From: Saccharomycopsis crataegensis
Lineage: Eukaryota > Ascomycota > Saccharomycetes > Ascoideales > Saccharomycopsidaceae
Length of the DNA: 64,000 nucleotides
Assembly (NCBI RefSeq): GCF_037102585.1
Contig: NW_027043838.1
Coordinates: forward strand, 1,302,001 to 1,366,000
Direction: 5' to 3'
Part shown: piece after piece, positions 44,501 to 54,918 of the stretch
Position numbering within the stretch: position 1 is the stretch's first letter
How the letters are laid out: every line of letters begins with the position of its first letter
Notes under the pieces: generated by a model
Told to the model about the DNA's origin: nothing
The model's database searches: none
The model's input: only the letters and a program-made list of their open reading frames with translations
Position numbers and translations under genes: made by a program

Positions 44501-47500
44501 ATGATGTTATTCAATTCATGAAATTGTGTGCCAACCCAGCTCAAAAGCCAGTTCCATTCATTCCAGCTCTCGATGAAAGATTCGAAACTTACTTCAAGAA
44601 GGATTCCTTGTTCCAATGTCAAAACTTGAACTTCGTTCCAGACAGAGATATCCAAAGAACTTGTATTTTGCACGGTCCAGTCGCTGCTCAATACACCAAC
44701 AAGGTTAATGAACCAATCAAGGACTTGATGGACAGTATCAACAATGGTTTGATTGAAAAATTGTTGGCTGACTCTTACAATGGTGACAAGTCTACCGTTC
44801 CATCTGAAGAATACTTTGGCGGTCTTGAAGCTTCTGAAGTTGTTCAATCATCTGATGTCAGCTCCGACTTGAAGGTTGAAGTCAGCACCGACAAAGTGGT
44901 TTACAAATTTGGTGAATCTGTTGCTAACGTTGACAATAACAAATGGATCAAATTATTGGCTGGTAGTACTAAGAACTGGAGATATGCTTTCTTGACTTCC
45001 AAGTTCTTTGTTGCCGGTGTTGATTACGTTGACAACCAATTCCAATCACTCATTGAACCATTCGCTAACGCTATTGTGGAAATTGAACATCCAAATGTTC
45101 CTTCCAAGACCGTCTTGAGATTGCTTGATGGTAAGACCTCCAAGCCACAAAAATTGATTGAAGTCAAGTTGTTGGCTGATGGCAAGACCATTGAATTGTT
45201 GTTGTTCACTGCTAGATGTCACGACGATGAATTGTTGCCATTGCAATTGCTTTACACTTACAACACTGAAGACGGTTTTGCTCCAATTTTGGAAAAGATG
45301 GATGACCGTAATGAAAGAATCAAGGAATTCTACTGGAAGTTGTGGTTCGGTAAAGAAGACAAGTACGATGATACTTTTGATTTGAGAAGCCAAATCTATG
45401 GTGCCAACTTCACCATCACTGCCAAGGATGTCAAGAAGTTTGCCCACATTATCAAGAACAAGAACGACTATTGTAACACCCACGCTCCAATGGATTTCGC
45501 CATCGTTATTGGTTGGGAAAGAATCATGAAATCCGTTTTCCACAAAAAGATTGACGGTGATTTGTTGAAATTGGTCCACTTGTCTAACTCTTTCAGTGTT
45601 AGATCTAACGCTGAACCATTGAAGATTGGTGATGTTGTTGGTGTTAAGTCTGAAGTTTTGACCATCATTAACACTCCAACTGGTAAACAAGTCAAGGTCT
45701 TGGGTACCATTTTCAGAGTTGACGCTGATGGTAAAGAACAAGCTCCAGTGTTGGATGTCGAATCTCAATTCTTCTACAGAGGTCAATACGATGACTTTGA
45801 AAACACATTTGACAAGATCATTGAAAAACCAGTCAAGGTCAAGTTTGCTTCTTTGAAGGATGTTGCTGTGTTGAAATCTAAGGACTGGGCTCATTTCGAA
45901 GATGAAAGTCTTGACATCTTGGGTGAAACTTTGACTTTTGAATTGGAAACTGACGTGACTTTCAAGGACCAAAAGGTCTTCTCCTCTGTCAAGTCCACTG
46001 GTAAGATTTTGTTAGAATTGCCAACCAAGGAAATTAAGCAAGTTGGTACTGTTGATTACGAAGCCGCTGAATCTTACGGTAACCCAGTTCTTGACTACTT
46101 GAAGAGAAATGGTACTAGTATCGAAGAAACCAAGTTGTTTGAATCTCCTATCTCCATGGCTGCTGCTGAATCCATTAACAGCGTCTACTTGCCAGGTTCC
46201 AACGATCCTTATGCTGTTGTTTCTGGTGATTACAACCCAATCCACATTTCTCCAATCTTTGCCAAGTACGCTCAATTGCCAGGTACTATTACCCACGGTA
46301 TGTACACTTCTGCTTCGGTCCGTGCTTTACTTGAATTGTGGGGTGCTGACAATGTTGCCGAAAGAGTCAAGGCTTACAAGGCTAACTTCACCGCCATGGT
46401 GTTGCCAGGTACTGAATTAACCACCGAACTTGAACACATTGGTATGATTAACGGTAGAAAGATTGTTAAGATCTCCACCAAAAACGCTGAAACTGGTGAA
46501 TTGGTGTTGGACGCTCAAGCTGAAGTTGCCCAACCAGTTTCTACCTATCTTTTCACTGGTCAAGGTTCCCAAGAACAAAATATGGGTATGGACTTGTACA
46601 AGACTTCTGATGTTGCCAAGGAAGTTTGGGATAGAGCAGACTACCACTTGATGGAACAATATGGTTTCTCCATTTTGGACATTGTTAGAAACAATCCAAA
46701 AGAATTCACCGTCCACTTTGGTGGTGTCAAGGGTAGAGCTATCAGAAGCAACTACACCAGCATGATTTTCGAAACTATTGATGCCGCTGGTAACTTAAAA
46801 TCCGAAAAGATTTTCAAGGATATTACCGAAAAGACCAAATCTTACACATTCAAATCTCCAAATGGTTTGCTTTCTGCTACCCAATTTACCCAACCTGCTT
46901 TGACCTTGATGGAAAAGGCTGCTTTCGAAGACTTGAAGTCCAAGGGTTTGGTCACTGACAACTGTGTTTTCGCTGGTCACTCTCTTGGTGAATATTCTGC
47001 TTTGACTTCTTTGGGTGATGTTATGCCAATTGAATCTTTGGTCGAAGTTGTGTTCTACAGAGGTATGACCATGCAAGTCGCCGTCGAAAGAGATGAACAA
47101 GGTAGATCTAACTATGGTATGATTGCTTGTAACCCATCCAGAGTTTCCAAGACTTTTGACGATGCTGCTTTGAGATTTGTTGTCGATGCCGTTGCCAAGA
47201 AGACTGGTTGGTTATTGGAAATTGTCAACTACAATGTTGAAAACCAACAATATGTCGCTGCTGGTGATTTGAGAGCTTTGGATAGTTTGACCAACGTCTT
47301 GAACGTTTTCAAATTGAAGAAGATTGATATTGTCAAGCTCCAAGAACAATTGTCTGTCGAGAAGATCACTGAATATTTGGATGATATTACCGAAGAAGTT
47401 TCCAAACAATCTTTGGCCAAGCCTCAACCAATTGACTTGCAAAGAGGTTTTGCTTGTATCCCATTGAAGGGTATTTCCGTTCCATTCCACAGTTCCTATT

Positions 47501-47712
47501 TGAAGGGTGGTGTCCAACCATTCAAGAAGTTCTTGCTTAAGAAGATCCCACAAAAGGCTCTTAACGTTGATAACTTGGTCAACAAGTATATTCCAAACTT
47601 GACTGCCAAGCCATTCGAAGTTACTAAGGAATATTTCGAAGATGTTTACCAATTGACTGGTTCTGAAACAATTAAGCGTGTCATTGATAACTGGGAAAGT
47701 TACCAAAATTAG
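41503..47712 (+). CDS. FAS1: Fatty acid synthase subunit beta
   Basis: The beta chain of the cytosolic alpha6-beta6 fatty acid synthase. It is 2069 aa (2051 in S. cerevisiae). Domains in order: acetyltransferase with GHSQG, Ser at residue 274; FMN enoyl reductase (about 560-880; VPGMTPSTVDTGFVSATLNA, then WTGGRGGGHHS and LVAGSGFGSSED); a linking region; the MaoC-type dehydratase with SGDYNPIHISP (His near 1581); and the malonyl/palmitoyl transferase with FTGQGSQEQNMGMDLY and GHSLGEYSALTS, Ser at residue 1827. All catalytic motifs are intact and there is no intron. Codon bias is very strong (TTG, GGT, GCT, CCA), as expected for an abundant enzyme. Long antisense frames inside it are codon-bias artefacts. 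Confidence 0.97.
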   Translation: MSSPSIRPFDLTHGSIETSFLIPTTAYFSATQLKEQFIKSLPQATENFADENEPSTSAELLGKFLGFAADLVDPNVTGLFDDVLKLAVNEFETNYLNNSSKDIHSLATDLLADPENSTTTLPKVKNLVKNYIKAKYILNSPFRKSVSALYQNDKVKMVAIFGGQGRNDYFEELKEIYDIYHPLIADLVKTISEKLNNLLSITPNSKNSFSEGFDLLGWLNNPDSIPDEDYLLSANVSCPLICVIQILHFAITAKILGLTPGELKDHFKGSTGHSQGVVTAIAISASTSWTSFIENSLKAISALFFIGLRCSEVYPNYSLPPSIFQDSIENNEGKPSPMLSIRDLSRKQVEEFIAATNSHLPADKHVVVSLVNGARNLVVSGPPQSLYGLNLALRKAKAPSGLEQSRIPHSERKLQFSNRFLSITTPFHSHLLDNANKLILEDMKKNNIDFLSSDLKIPVIDTYTGDDLREIQGSVMERAIYLITNLPVHWEAACDKIKATHILDFGPGGASGIGALTHYNKEGTGVRIIVAGTLDINPEDEFGYKQEMFDNDLNKVKFASNWLSEFQPSLVKNSKTGELYLNTKFSKLLGRAPLMVPGMTPSTVDTGFVSATLNAGYHIEIAGGGYFRPAAFEKALRTVAENVKPGTGIGINLIYVNPRMLQWGIPLIKKLRDQNFPIQSLTIGAGVPSLEVATEYIETLGLTYLGLKPGSIDAINQVIAIAKAHPTFPIVLQWTGGRGGGHHSFEDFHQPMLSTYSSIRRCSNIVLVAGSGFGSSEDTYPYLTGAWSKKFNYPAMPFDGFLFGSRVMIAKETMLSVEGKELIASAPGVPDEKWEGTYKKATGGIITVRSEMGEPIHKIATRGVQLWAEIDKDYFTIKPKEMVKKLAANKDKIIEKLNKDFQRPWFGKNSKGPCDVKEMTYSEVSARLLEFFYYEPTKEWIDPSLRTFMFNWLSRIEERFITKEGESILSVSELSASPKKVLAKVDAAFPDSLKQLVNAYDVIQFMKLCANPAQKPVPFIPALDERFETYFKKDSLFQCQNLNFVPDRDIQRTCILHGPVAAQYTNKVNEPIKDLMDSINNGLIEKLLADSYNGDKSTVPSEEYFGGLEASEVVQSSDVSSDLKVEVSTDKVVYKFGESVANVDNNKWIKLLAGSTKNWRYAFLTSKFFVAGVDYVDNQFQSLIEPFANAIVEIEHPNVPSKTVLRLLDGKTSKPQKLIEVKLLADGKTIELLLFTARCHDDELLPLQLLYTYNTEDGFAPILEKMDDRNERIKEFYWKLWFGKEDKYDDTFDLRSQIYGANFTITAKDVKKFAHIIKNKNDYCNTHAPMDFAIVIGWERIMKSVFHKKIDGDLLKLVHLSNSFSVRSNAEPLKIGDVVGVKSEVLTIINTPTGKQVKVLGTIFRVDADGKEQAPVLDVESQFFYRGQYDDFENTFDKIIEKPVKVKFASLKDVAVLKSKDWAHFEDESLDILGETLTFELETDVTFKDQKVFSSVKSTGKILLELPTKEIKQVGTVDYEAAESYGNPVLDYLKRNGTSIEETKLFESPISMAAAESINSVYLPGSNDPYAVVSGDYNPIHISPIFAKYAQLPGTITHGMYTSASVRALLELWGADNVAERVKAYKANFTAMVLPGTELTTELEHIGMINGRKIVKISTKNAETGELVLDAQAEVAQPVSTYLFTGQGSQEQNMGMDLYKTSDVAKEVWDRADYHLMEQYGFSILDIVRNNPKEFTVHFGGVKGRAIRSNYTSMIFETIDAAGNLKSEKIFKDITEKTKSYTFKSPNGLLSATQFTQPALTLMEKAAFEDLKSKGLVTDNCVFAGHSLGEYSALTSLGDVMPIESLVEVVFYRGMTMQVAVERDEQGRSNYGMIACNPSRVSKTFDDAALRFVVDAVAKKTGWLLEIVNYNVENQQYVAAGDLRALDSLTNVLNVFKLKKIDIVKLQEQLSVEKITEYLDDITEEVSKQSLAKPQPIDLQRGFACIPLKGISVPFHSSYLKGGVQPFKKFLLKKIPQKALNVDNLVNKYIPNLTAKPFEVTKEYFEDVYQLTGSETIKRVIDNWESYQN

Positions 47713-48156
47713 GGAAAAAAAGTCACCATTACCAAAATAGATATTTTGAAGCCGGTTTTGTTATACAAGGTAAGGAGAGAGACCGGGTGTGATTTAATGC
47801 CGGTGTAACCAAAATATATTATGATGTTTGTTGATAAATAATTTCTTTTGTCATGTTTTTTTTTTTTTTTTCACTTGTCATGTCTTTGATTCAAATAGCT
47901 TTTATTCATTATTATTATTATTATCATTTTTCTTATAATTTTAACTTTGCTTTTATATAGTATCAGTATCTACTTTTGATAGATAAATATTCATAGTCTC
48001 AATTGGCATTTTTGTAAGACCCGAATTTTCTTTTATACACTATGTGTATCTACTTTTGTATCTACTTTTGTTGGATATTTATTTATAGTATCCATCGAAT
48101 TTTTACAATAACAAAAACAAAAAGAAGATATCTATAGTTTATTGTCATATACTAAA
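47713..48156. repeat. Convergent 3' region with an imperfect ~80-bp tandem duplication
   Basis: Between the ends of FAS1 and EMW1. TTTTATA..TATxxGTATCTACTTTTG occurs at 47951-47978 and again at 48031-48058, with an extra TATCTACTTTTG at 48059-48070. Flanking pieces (GATAxATATT..ATAGT) also recur, so the unit is about 80 bp. A 15-T run lies near 47857-47871. Confidence 0.7.
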
Positions 48157-51075
48157 TTATAAATCACTCTTGATCTCAACGAGTTTATCCCAACCGTTAG
48201 AATCCTCCCAGCTCATTTTCCCTTTACTCATCAAAGTTCTAATCGAACTTCTTGCCTTAAATTTCCAATCTTTGCATACTAAATCCCCAGCTCCGTGTTT
48301 ACCAGGCATTTCCCCAAGAGATTCATAAGAGGCAACCAAATCAGCACAAGATTCCACAGCAGCATCCCAAACGCTTTCATCAGTGAGCAAGTTTTCATTG
48401 TTCAAATCAACTCTGTAAGCCTTTTCCATACAATTGAGAGAATTCCAAGGTTTCTTAGCCCATAATTCGACTCTCGCCTGTACTTTCCATAATCTCGAAT
48501 TCTTGGTATTAACTTTTGGAACCTGGTTACAAATGTAATCCAATGACGATTTCTGGAGAAATGTAAGCTTGACTTCATCTTCTCCATCTTTCTGGGTTGG
48601 ATATTCTTCAGAAGTGATTTGTGCCACTAATGCATCGACAACTCTCATATTAATGGCAGATTCATCGTTTTTCAATTCAATCAAAGTCTTAGCGGCTCTA
48701 ATCACCTGGATCCAGTCCCCTACCTTCACTGCAGTGGTCAAATAGTTTTCCCAAATTCTCCAGTTAGATACCTCGCTGGTTCTAATGGCGTTTTGATAAG
48801 CATTGAACGCTTCTTTTGGTTTATTGATATTAAGCAAAGCACTGCCCAAATTACTCCAACTATGGTTGTGGGCATCCTCAATAGAAACACATCTAGTGAA
48901 GGCTTCTGCTGCTAATTCATACTGTTCAGATTCCAAACCCAAACAACCGTAAAAATACCAATTTTGGAAATTCAAAGGATTTTGGGTTAATGCCTCGTTC
49001 ATGTGCTTGATGGCGGTCAACATATTTTGACGATCTTCATGTTTTTTATTATAGTAATATCTCGCCAACGAAACTTTAGCCCCTTGATATTTATTCAATT
49101 CCCAGGCCTTTTCCCATAATGTTGGATCTTGGGTCAACCCACCCAAAATAGACATTGATCTTGAATCATTTGGATGTGTTTCTAATCTCTGTCTTAAAAC
49201 CTTTTCTGCCTCGGCTTCCTGTCCTACCGAAATATAACAAGCCGCCATATCATTAACCATTTGCAATCTCTCATAAATTTCCACTGCTGATTTGATCACC
49301 CCAATCGACATAAACTTTTCTGCCAAGTCAACATCAAGCGACCATCTTGGGGCCAACGGTAGTTGATTGATGTATCTTAATCTAGTAGCCGAGGAACAAG
49401 TTTCCCCATCGATTTGTTTATCGTCCACCGGGAACAACCGTGTCTGGATTTTGGCATTCATTTCTTCGACTAATGCCTGCATTTGGAAAATCCCTCTCTC
49501 GATAGTTTTGGCCTTCGTGGCTTCAAGCCAAGATCTTTCCCATAATGCTTTAGAGAAAAGCAACCAGTTCATGGCCGGGAAGTCTTTTCTGATATCTTCG
49601 GCATTATTGGCAATGACTCTGGAAACCAACGCCGCCAATTCTTCTTCGATCAAATGACTTCCTGATGGCGAAATCTGTCTCAAAGTCATCATTCTCAAGA
49701 AAACTTGAATGCTGTCCAAATCATTCAACCTTGGTTGTTCATTGGCATCGAGCTCTTTCAAAGATTGGGGAATATTTTCCGTTCTGATAGCAATTGGCAA
49801 TAATCTCTGCTGGTTGGTTTTAGTAGATTCTTCATATTGTTCATTATAGCCATCGAATGATAATTTTATACGCTTGAGACTCTTCCCACTTTGAATATCG
49901 TCATTTTCCATAATCTCGTTTACCGCTTCGTCATTGAGAGATTCATATTTAGGCACTTCCAAAAGGAAATCGGAGTTCAATTCTTTGTTTTCAATGAAAT
50001 TCCCTTGTTCTTCAGAGCTATCAATTTCATCATTTGGTAACAAAGGCAATGTAGATTTTGCCAACACAATCAAACTGGAAACCGCCTTCTGTTGATATTT
50101 TGTTCTTCTGGCTTTTGCACCGGTCAAAACGAGTTCAAGATTAGATAAAGTTTTGGCCTTCTCTAATGATGGGATGGTAAGGGTTTCGATTTCTGCATGG
50201 ATAGAATTTCTGGCACTTTCAAGATAGTAGGAAGTGTAAAGTTGTTTAATAAGACCTTCTGAGACGTAATCAGTAAGCAAGATGTCATTGATGATTTGCC
50301 CACTGTGCAAATGAGAGCAAATCGAGCAAATGATACTTGACGGTTCGATGAATAACGACATTTGTACTTGCAAATACCTGGATCTCCACCATGCAGTCAC
50401 CCCTTGGGAAATTGATTTGTTTGCGAGAATGGCGTTGATGGTAGCTTCAGATTTATCAGAAAAATGTTCGACACTACCACAATCAGATTTTCCTAATAAC
50501 GTCCAAGAAGTACTATCCAACAAAGCTTCAAAGATATGAAGTGACATAACCAACAAAATCGGATCATCGCATAATTCATATGGGGCCAACCCTTGTAATT
50601 CGAGCGAGGCAAGGACCTCACGATGAAAGTCGTTTGAGTTTTCAATACCGGCAAAAAACATTTCATGGGAATCCAAATTCTGGATTGAAGGACCGGTGTA
50701 GTTTAGTTGTACAAAACATTGACCCAAGGCAATGGCATAGATCAACACCAACGATCTCCATACTTCTTGATCTGGATAGCTGGAATTATCAACTAGTGAT
50801 TTGGAGAACTCTCTGATCGATGAATTTATATCTTTCTTGTTGGCATAAATGGCAGGAAGGGTTTCTACCGGGATGATATCATGATATATTGGTAAACTAA
50901 GCACTTTGCTTGAGTAACCTTTGAGGATCAACTCCGCTGGTTCTACTAGCACTTTAAGCTGCTCATCGGCCTCAAATTTTGAAATATTCACCAATTTTTT
51001 GAAAGATGGGTACGGACTGAGCAAAAGCAAGTGGATATGCAATTGTTTCAATAAATTATTCCTTTCTTCATTCAT
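48157..51075 (-). CDS. EMW1: TPR protein Emw1 (TTC27 family)
   Basis: A 972-aa protein; S. cerevisiae Emw1 (YNL313C, 904 aa) is essential and named for cell-wall maintenance; the human relative is TTC27. The N-terminal two thirds are helical with an acidic insert (about 390-440). The TPR block runs from about 600 to 850, including VEIYERLQMVNDMAACYISV, ALTQNPLNFQNWYFYGCLGL, YELAAEAFTRCVSIEDAHNH and KEAFNAYQNAIRTSEVSNW. The motif LAPRWSLDVDLAEKFMSIG just before the TPRs is typical of this family. The start is ATG 51075; the frame goes on to 51099 only from GTG. It is divergent from DBP10, 251 bp apart. The exact biochemical role is unknown; a scaffold or chaperone-like function is inferred from the TPRs. 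Confidence 0.88.
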   Translation of the reverse strand: MNEERNNLLKQLHIHLLLLSPYPSFKKLVNISKFEADEQLKVLVEPAELILKGYSSKVLSLPIYHDIIPVETLPAIYANKKDINSSIREFSKSLVDNSSYPDQEVWRSLVLIYAIALGQCFVQLNYTGPSIQNLDSHEMFFAGIENSNDFHREVLASLELQGLAPYELCDDPILLVMSLHIFEALLDSTSWTLLGKSDCGSVEHFSDKSEATINAILANKSISQGVTAWWRSRYLQVQMSLFIEPSSIICSICSHLHSGQIINDILLTDYVSEGLIKQLYTSYYLESARNSIHAEIETLTIPSLEKAKTLSNLELVLTGAKARRTKYQQKAVSSLIVLAKSTLPLLPNDEIDSSEEQGNFIENKELNSDFLLEVPKYESLNDEAVNEIMENDDIQSGKSLKRIKLSFDGYNEQYEESTKTNQQRLLPIAIRTENIPQSLKELDANEQPRLNDLDSIQVFLRMMTLRQISPSGSHLIEEELAALVSRVIANNAEDIRKDFPAMNWLLFSKALWERSWLEATKAKTIERGIFQMQALVEEMNAKIQTRLFPVDDKQIDGETCSSATRLRYINQLPLAPRWSLDVDLAEKFMSIGVIKSAVEIYERLQMVNDMAACYISVGQEAEAEKVLRQRLETHPNDSRSMSILGGLTQDPTLWEKAWELNKYQGAKVSLARYYYNKKHEDRQNMLTAIKHMNEALTQNPLNFQNWYFYGCLGLESEQYELAAEAFTRCVSIEDAHNHSWSNLGSALLNINKPKEAFNAYQNAIRTSEVSNWRIWENYLTTAVKVGDWIQVIRAAKTLIELKNDESAINMRVVDALVAQITSEEYPTQKDGEDEVKLTFLQKSSLDYICNQVPKVNTKNSRLWKVQARVELWAKKPWNSLNCMEKAYRVDLNNENLLTDESVWDAAVESCADLVASYESLGEMPGKHGAGDLVCKDWKFKARSSIRTLMSKGKMSWEDSNGWDKLVEIKSDL

Positions 51076-51326
51076 ATTTCTTCCACTTTTATTCCCCACA
51101 ACTTGAAGAAACCATCCATTGGTGACAAGGCGAAAATTTTTTTGATAATTTTCCCAATGAGCTGCTCAGAATGCATAAATCTGTAATGGTATGCGCATCT
51201 CAACAAGCCAATATTTGTCTGCGCGATGGGCTGAAGAAAATTTTTTTTTTTTTTTTTTTAAGTGCTTACTTCTCAGTGTTAACAGAGAAATAATAAGTAT
51301 TTGGATTTCATCTACAAAACAGAAAA

Positions 51327-54197
51327 ATGTCTGATTCCGAAGAAGAACAAGTTGATTTGACTTCCAAGTTTGGATTGGGCGATGCGTCCGATTCTGGAGA
51401 TGAAAGTGGAAGTGGAAGCTCGGATGAAGAGCCAACTCAATATCAAGATGAGATTATCTACTCTGATGAAGAAGATGATAATGATGATGCAGAGGAAGAA
51501 GAAGACAACAAGAAGAAAGAGAAAGCATCTAATCCAGAAGATCAGAAAATGCCAAACTTGGAATTATCTGATGACGAAAATGACGACAACCTTAACGATT
51601 TGATCTCCACAAACCTCCTACCACTGGCAAAGAAGGCTAAAAGCGGTACTTTCCAAAGTTTTGGTTTATCAAAGAAGATACTTCACAACATTGGTAAAAA
51701 AGGTTATAAGCAACCCACTCCTATCCAAAGAAAGTCTATCCCATTCATCATTTCCGGTAGAGATATTGTTGGTATGGCAAGAACGGGGTCTGGTAAAACC
51801 GCTGCATTTTTATTACCAATTATTGAAAAATTGAAAACCCATTCCGCCAAAGTGGGTACTAGATGTGTTATTTTGTCACCAAACAGAGAATTGGCTTTGC
51901 AAACATTTAAATCCTTCAAGGATTTTTCTAAAGGTACTGGTTTAAGAGCTATTGTGTTAGTTGGTGGTGATTCTTTGGAAGATCAATTTAGCTCTATGTT
52001 GCAGAACCCGGATGTCATTATTGCCACCCCTGGTAGATTTTTGCATTTAAGAACCGAAATGTCATTGGATTTGAAGTCGGTTCAGTACATTGTTTTCGAT
52101 GAGGCTGATCAGTTGTTTGAAGTTTCCTTCGAAGAGCAATTGAACGAATTGATCGCCTCTTTATCACCAAACAAACAAGCTATATTGTTCAGTGCCACAT
52201 TACCAAAGACCTTGGTGAATTTTGCCAAAATTGGTCTTAATAATCCAGTTTTAATCAGATTGGATTCAGAAACTAAAATCTCTGACCAGTTGGAAATGTG
52301 CTTTGTCAGTGCTAAACAGGCTGAAAGAGAAGCAAATCTATTGTACATTATCCAGGAAGTTATCAAGATGCCACAGTCCACACCAGAGCTAATAGCCAAG
52401 CTTGATGAATTCAAGGATACTAGAAGTCTTTCCGATAGTGATAGTGAAGATGATGAAGCCGATGATAAAGGTAAGAAAAAGAAGTACAAAAAGAAGAAGT
52501 TTAACAAGGATATCAAGTTTGCCAAGGCTAATGAGCTTGTGTCACCAAACGCTACAATTGTTTTCGTTCCAACTAGACATCACGTTGAGTATATCAAAAA
52601 CTTTCTTACTCAAGCGGGCCATGCATGCTCGTATATCTATGGTTCTTTAGACCAACGTGCAAGAAGAAGACAATTATTCAATTTCAAAGCGGCCATTACT
52701 TCATTATTGGTTGTCACTGATGTTGCGGCTAGAGGTATTGATATTCCATTATTGAAATATGTTATCAATTATACATTGCCTGCTTCCTCAAAGTTGTTTG
52801 TCCATAGAGTTGGTAGAACTGCCAGAGCTGGTAACACCGGTTTCGCTTACAGTATTGTCACCCCAAATGAAGTTCCTTCTTTAGTTGAAATGGAATTATT
52901 CTTAGGAAGAAAGATTTTGTTGACCGGTATGCACAATAAGAAGAAGGAATTATTGAAGCAAAAATGTGAAGAGGAAGGGGTCGAATATACTGAACCAAAG
53001 GTTTCTTATTCTGATAGATTGGTGTTAGGGTCTGCCCCAAGAAGACACCTTGAAACTATGATGGAATTCAGTAATGCGCTATTAAAAGATTATGAATTAC
53101 AAGTGATCAAGAAGGTTGCAGAAAAGGCAGAAAAGTTGTACTACAAGTCTAAAGCAAAAGTTACTTCTGTCGAATCTTTGAAAAGATCTAAGGAATTACT
53201 CAAAAGTGGCTGGGATGAACAGAACTTGTTGTTTGGAGATGACGAAGAAAAGGAAAAAGAGAGTTTCTTACTCAAGTTGCAAAACAGAAGGAATAAGGAA
53301 ACCGTCTTTGAATTCAATAAGAAAAATGAAAAAATGATTGAATTCATGAACAAAAGAAGAAGACAAATTGCATCAATCCAGCAGTATGCCAAGGAAAGAG
53401 ATGAATTGCTTGAAAAGGAAAGACTTGCTGGATTAAGTCATTCTTTGCAAGACGAAGTTCTTAAAGGTGACAATTATGAAGTTGGTTTCAATATCGTTGC
53501 ATCAGAGGGAGAAATTAAAGATGCTTTTGAAAATGCCGATGATATTATTGAAAGTGAAAAGAATTCTAAAAAGAAAAAGAAGAGACCACAATCTTACAAG
53601 GATCCAACCTTCTTTATGTCTCATTATGCTCCTACTTCTGATATCCAGGATAAGCAATATGATATTCCTACCTCTTATGCTAATGATGCACAAAAGGCTA
53701 CTTTTGATCTTGCTGGTGATGATAATGTTCAAGTTCATAAACAGACCCAAGTCATGCAATGGAGTAAATCGAAGAAGAACTACGTTAACTCCAGATCCAC
53801 AGATGAGAAATTCATCATTGGTGAGAGTGGTCAACGTATTCCTGCAAGTTATAAATCTGGTAGATTTGAAGCTTGGAAAAATGACAACAGGATTTCTTCA
53901 ATGAGTTTGAAGGTTGGTGCCAAGGAAAGCCAAGCAGCTAGCAGTGGTGGCCAAAGATTCAAGCATAAGCAGAATAAGGCGCCAAGAGCCCCAGACAGAT
54001 TCAGAGATGATTATCATAAGCAAAAGAAGAAGGTCGAAGCTGCTCTTGACAAGGGTATGAATGTTAAAGGTTTCAAAGCAGCTGGGCGTGCCAGTACAAA
54101 TGAAATTAGAAGTACCGAAAATATTAGAAAAGAAAGAGCTCAGAAACAACAAAGAAGAGAGAAGAATGGTCGCCCTAGTAAAAAAAGAAAATTTTAA
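51327..54197 (+). CDS. DBP10: DEAD-box ATP-dependent RNA helicase Dbp10
   Basis: Nucleolar helicase for 60S ribosome assembly, 956 aa (995 in yeast). A very acidic N-terminus (residues 1-90) precedes the Q motif and MARTGSGKTAAFLLP (motif I), SPNRELALQ, FDEADQLFEVSF (DEAD), FSATLPKTL (motif III), [12 protein letters not shown] and VHRVGRTARAG (motif VI). A Ser/Asp/Lys insert (about 365-400) separates the RecA domains. The C-terminal DBP10CT domain is seen as DPTFFMSHYAPTSDIQDKQY, and the tail is Lys/Arg-rich (RPSKKRKF), serving as nucleolar targeting. All helicase motifs are intact and there is no intron. Confidence 0.94.
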   Translation: MSDSEEEQVDLTSKFGLGDASDSGDESGSGSSDEEPTQYQDEIIYSDEEDDNDDAEEEEDNKKKEKASNPEDQKMPNLELSDDENDDNLNDLISTNLLPLAKKAKSGTFQSFGLSKKILHNIGKKGYKQPTPIQRKSIPFIISGRDIVGMARTGSGKTAAFLLPIIEKLKTHSAKVGTRCVILSPNRELALQTFKSFKDFSKGTGLRAIVLVGGDSLEDQFSSMLQNPDVIIATPGRFLHLRTEMSLDLKSVQYIVFDEADQLFEVSFEEQLNELIASLSPNKQAILFSATLPKTLVNFAKIGLNNPVLIRLDSETKISDQLEMCFVSAKQAEREANLLYIIQEVIKMPQSTPELIAKLDEFKDTRSLSDSDSEDDEADDKGKKKKYKKKKFNKDIKFAKANELVSPNATIVFVPTRHHVEYIKNFLTQAGHACSYIYGSLDQRARRRQLFNFKAAITSLLVVTDVAARGIDIPLLKYVINYTLPASSKLFVHRVGRTARAGNTGFAYSIVTPNEVPSLVEMELFLGRKILLTGMHNKKKELLKQKCEEEGVEYTEPKVSYSDRLVLGSAPRRHLETMMEFSNALLKDYELQVIKKVAEKAEKLYYKSKAKVTSVESLKRSKELLKSGWDEQNLLFGDDEEKEKESFLLKLQNRRNKETVFEFNKKNEKMIEFMNKRRRQIASIQQYAKERDELLEKERLAGLSHSLQDEVLKGDNYEVGFNIVASEGEIKDAFENADDIIESEKNSKKKKKRPQSYKDPTFFMSHYAPTSDIQDKQYDIPTSYANDAQKATFDLAGDDNVQVHKQTQVMQWSKSKKNYVNSRSTDEKFIIGESGQRIPASYKSGRFEAWKNDNRISSMSLKVGAKESQAASSGGQRFKHKQNKAPRAPDRFRDDYHKQKKKVEAALDKGMNVKGFKAAGRASTNEIRSTENIRKERAQKQQRREKNGRPSKKRKF

Positions 54198-54442
54198 TAA
54201 ATTTTTGACATTATATCTTTGTATAATTAGAGTCTACCATAGACTTACTGTTTAATATATTTATTATTGGATTAAGAGAAAAGAAGCAGAGAAGAGAATA
54301 CTTTTTTTTGTCCTTCTTCTCACATATTTATTAATGTTTTTAAATATAAAGTCTTTTTTGGCAAAAGTAAGTATATGATACAATAATATAGAAATGAAAT
54401 GTTGATAATACCTTTATCATAAAAAGTATACTGAAACCATAT
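54198..54442. other. Convergent 3' region of DBP10 and the J-protein gene
   Basis: About 245 bp, AT-rich with a T8 run (54302-54309). No gene was seen. Confidence 0.5.
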
Positions 54443-54880
54443 TCAGCCTCTTCTATTTGGTCCGGCATTGCCCCCAAACCCGCCAAAATCAAAGCCTCCA
54501 AAGTTGAACTGGAAGTTACCACCATTTCCAAAATTATGGAAGCCTCCACGATTAGCAAAAGGATTGCCGCCTTGGTGACCGCCGCCACCACCGCTACGAT
54601 CATTCGGATCATCCCCCCGGTTATATCTTTCTCTCAATTCTTCATCTGACAATACTTCGTACGCGGTATTAATTTCTGCCATTTTCTCTTCGGCATCCTC
54701 ACCTTTGTACTTATCTGGATGGTACTTCTTCACGAGATTACGATAAGCGGTCTTTATATCTCTATCACTTGAGCCCTTATCGACCCCAAGAACTTTGTAG
54801 TAATCATTCTTTGGAGGAGAGTTTTGTCTCTGTTGGTTTTGATATTGTTGTTGTCTGAAATTCTGCTGCTGTTGCTGCCT

Positions 54881-54918
<38 letters not shown>

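Noticed and set aside
43033-45972. Long antisense ORFs inside FAS1 (for example 239 codons at 43033-43752 and 308 codons at 45046-45972, minus)
   Set aside because: They mirror the strong codon bias of FAS1 and are Trp/Gln/Phe/Asn-rich without any family feature.
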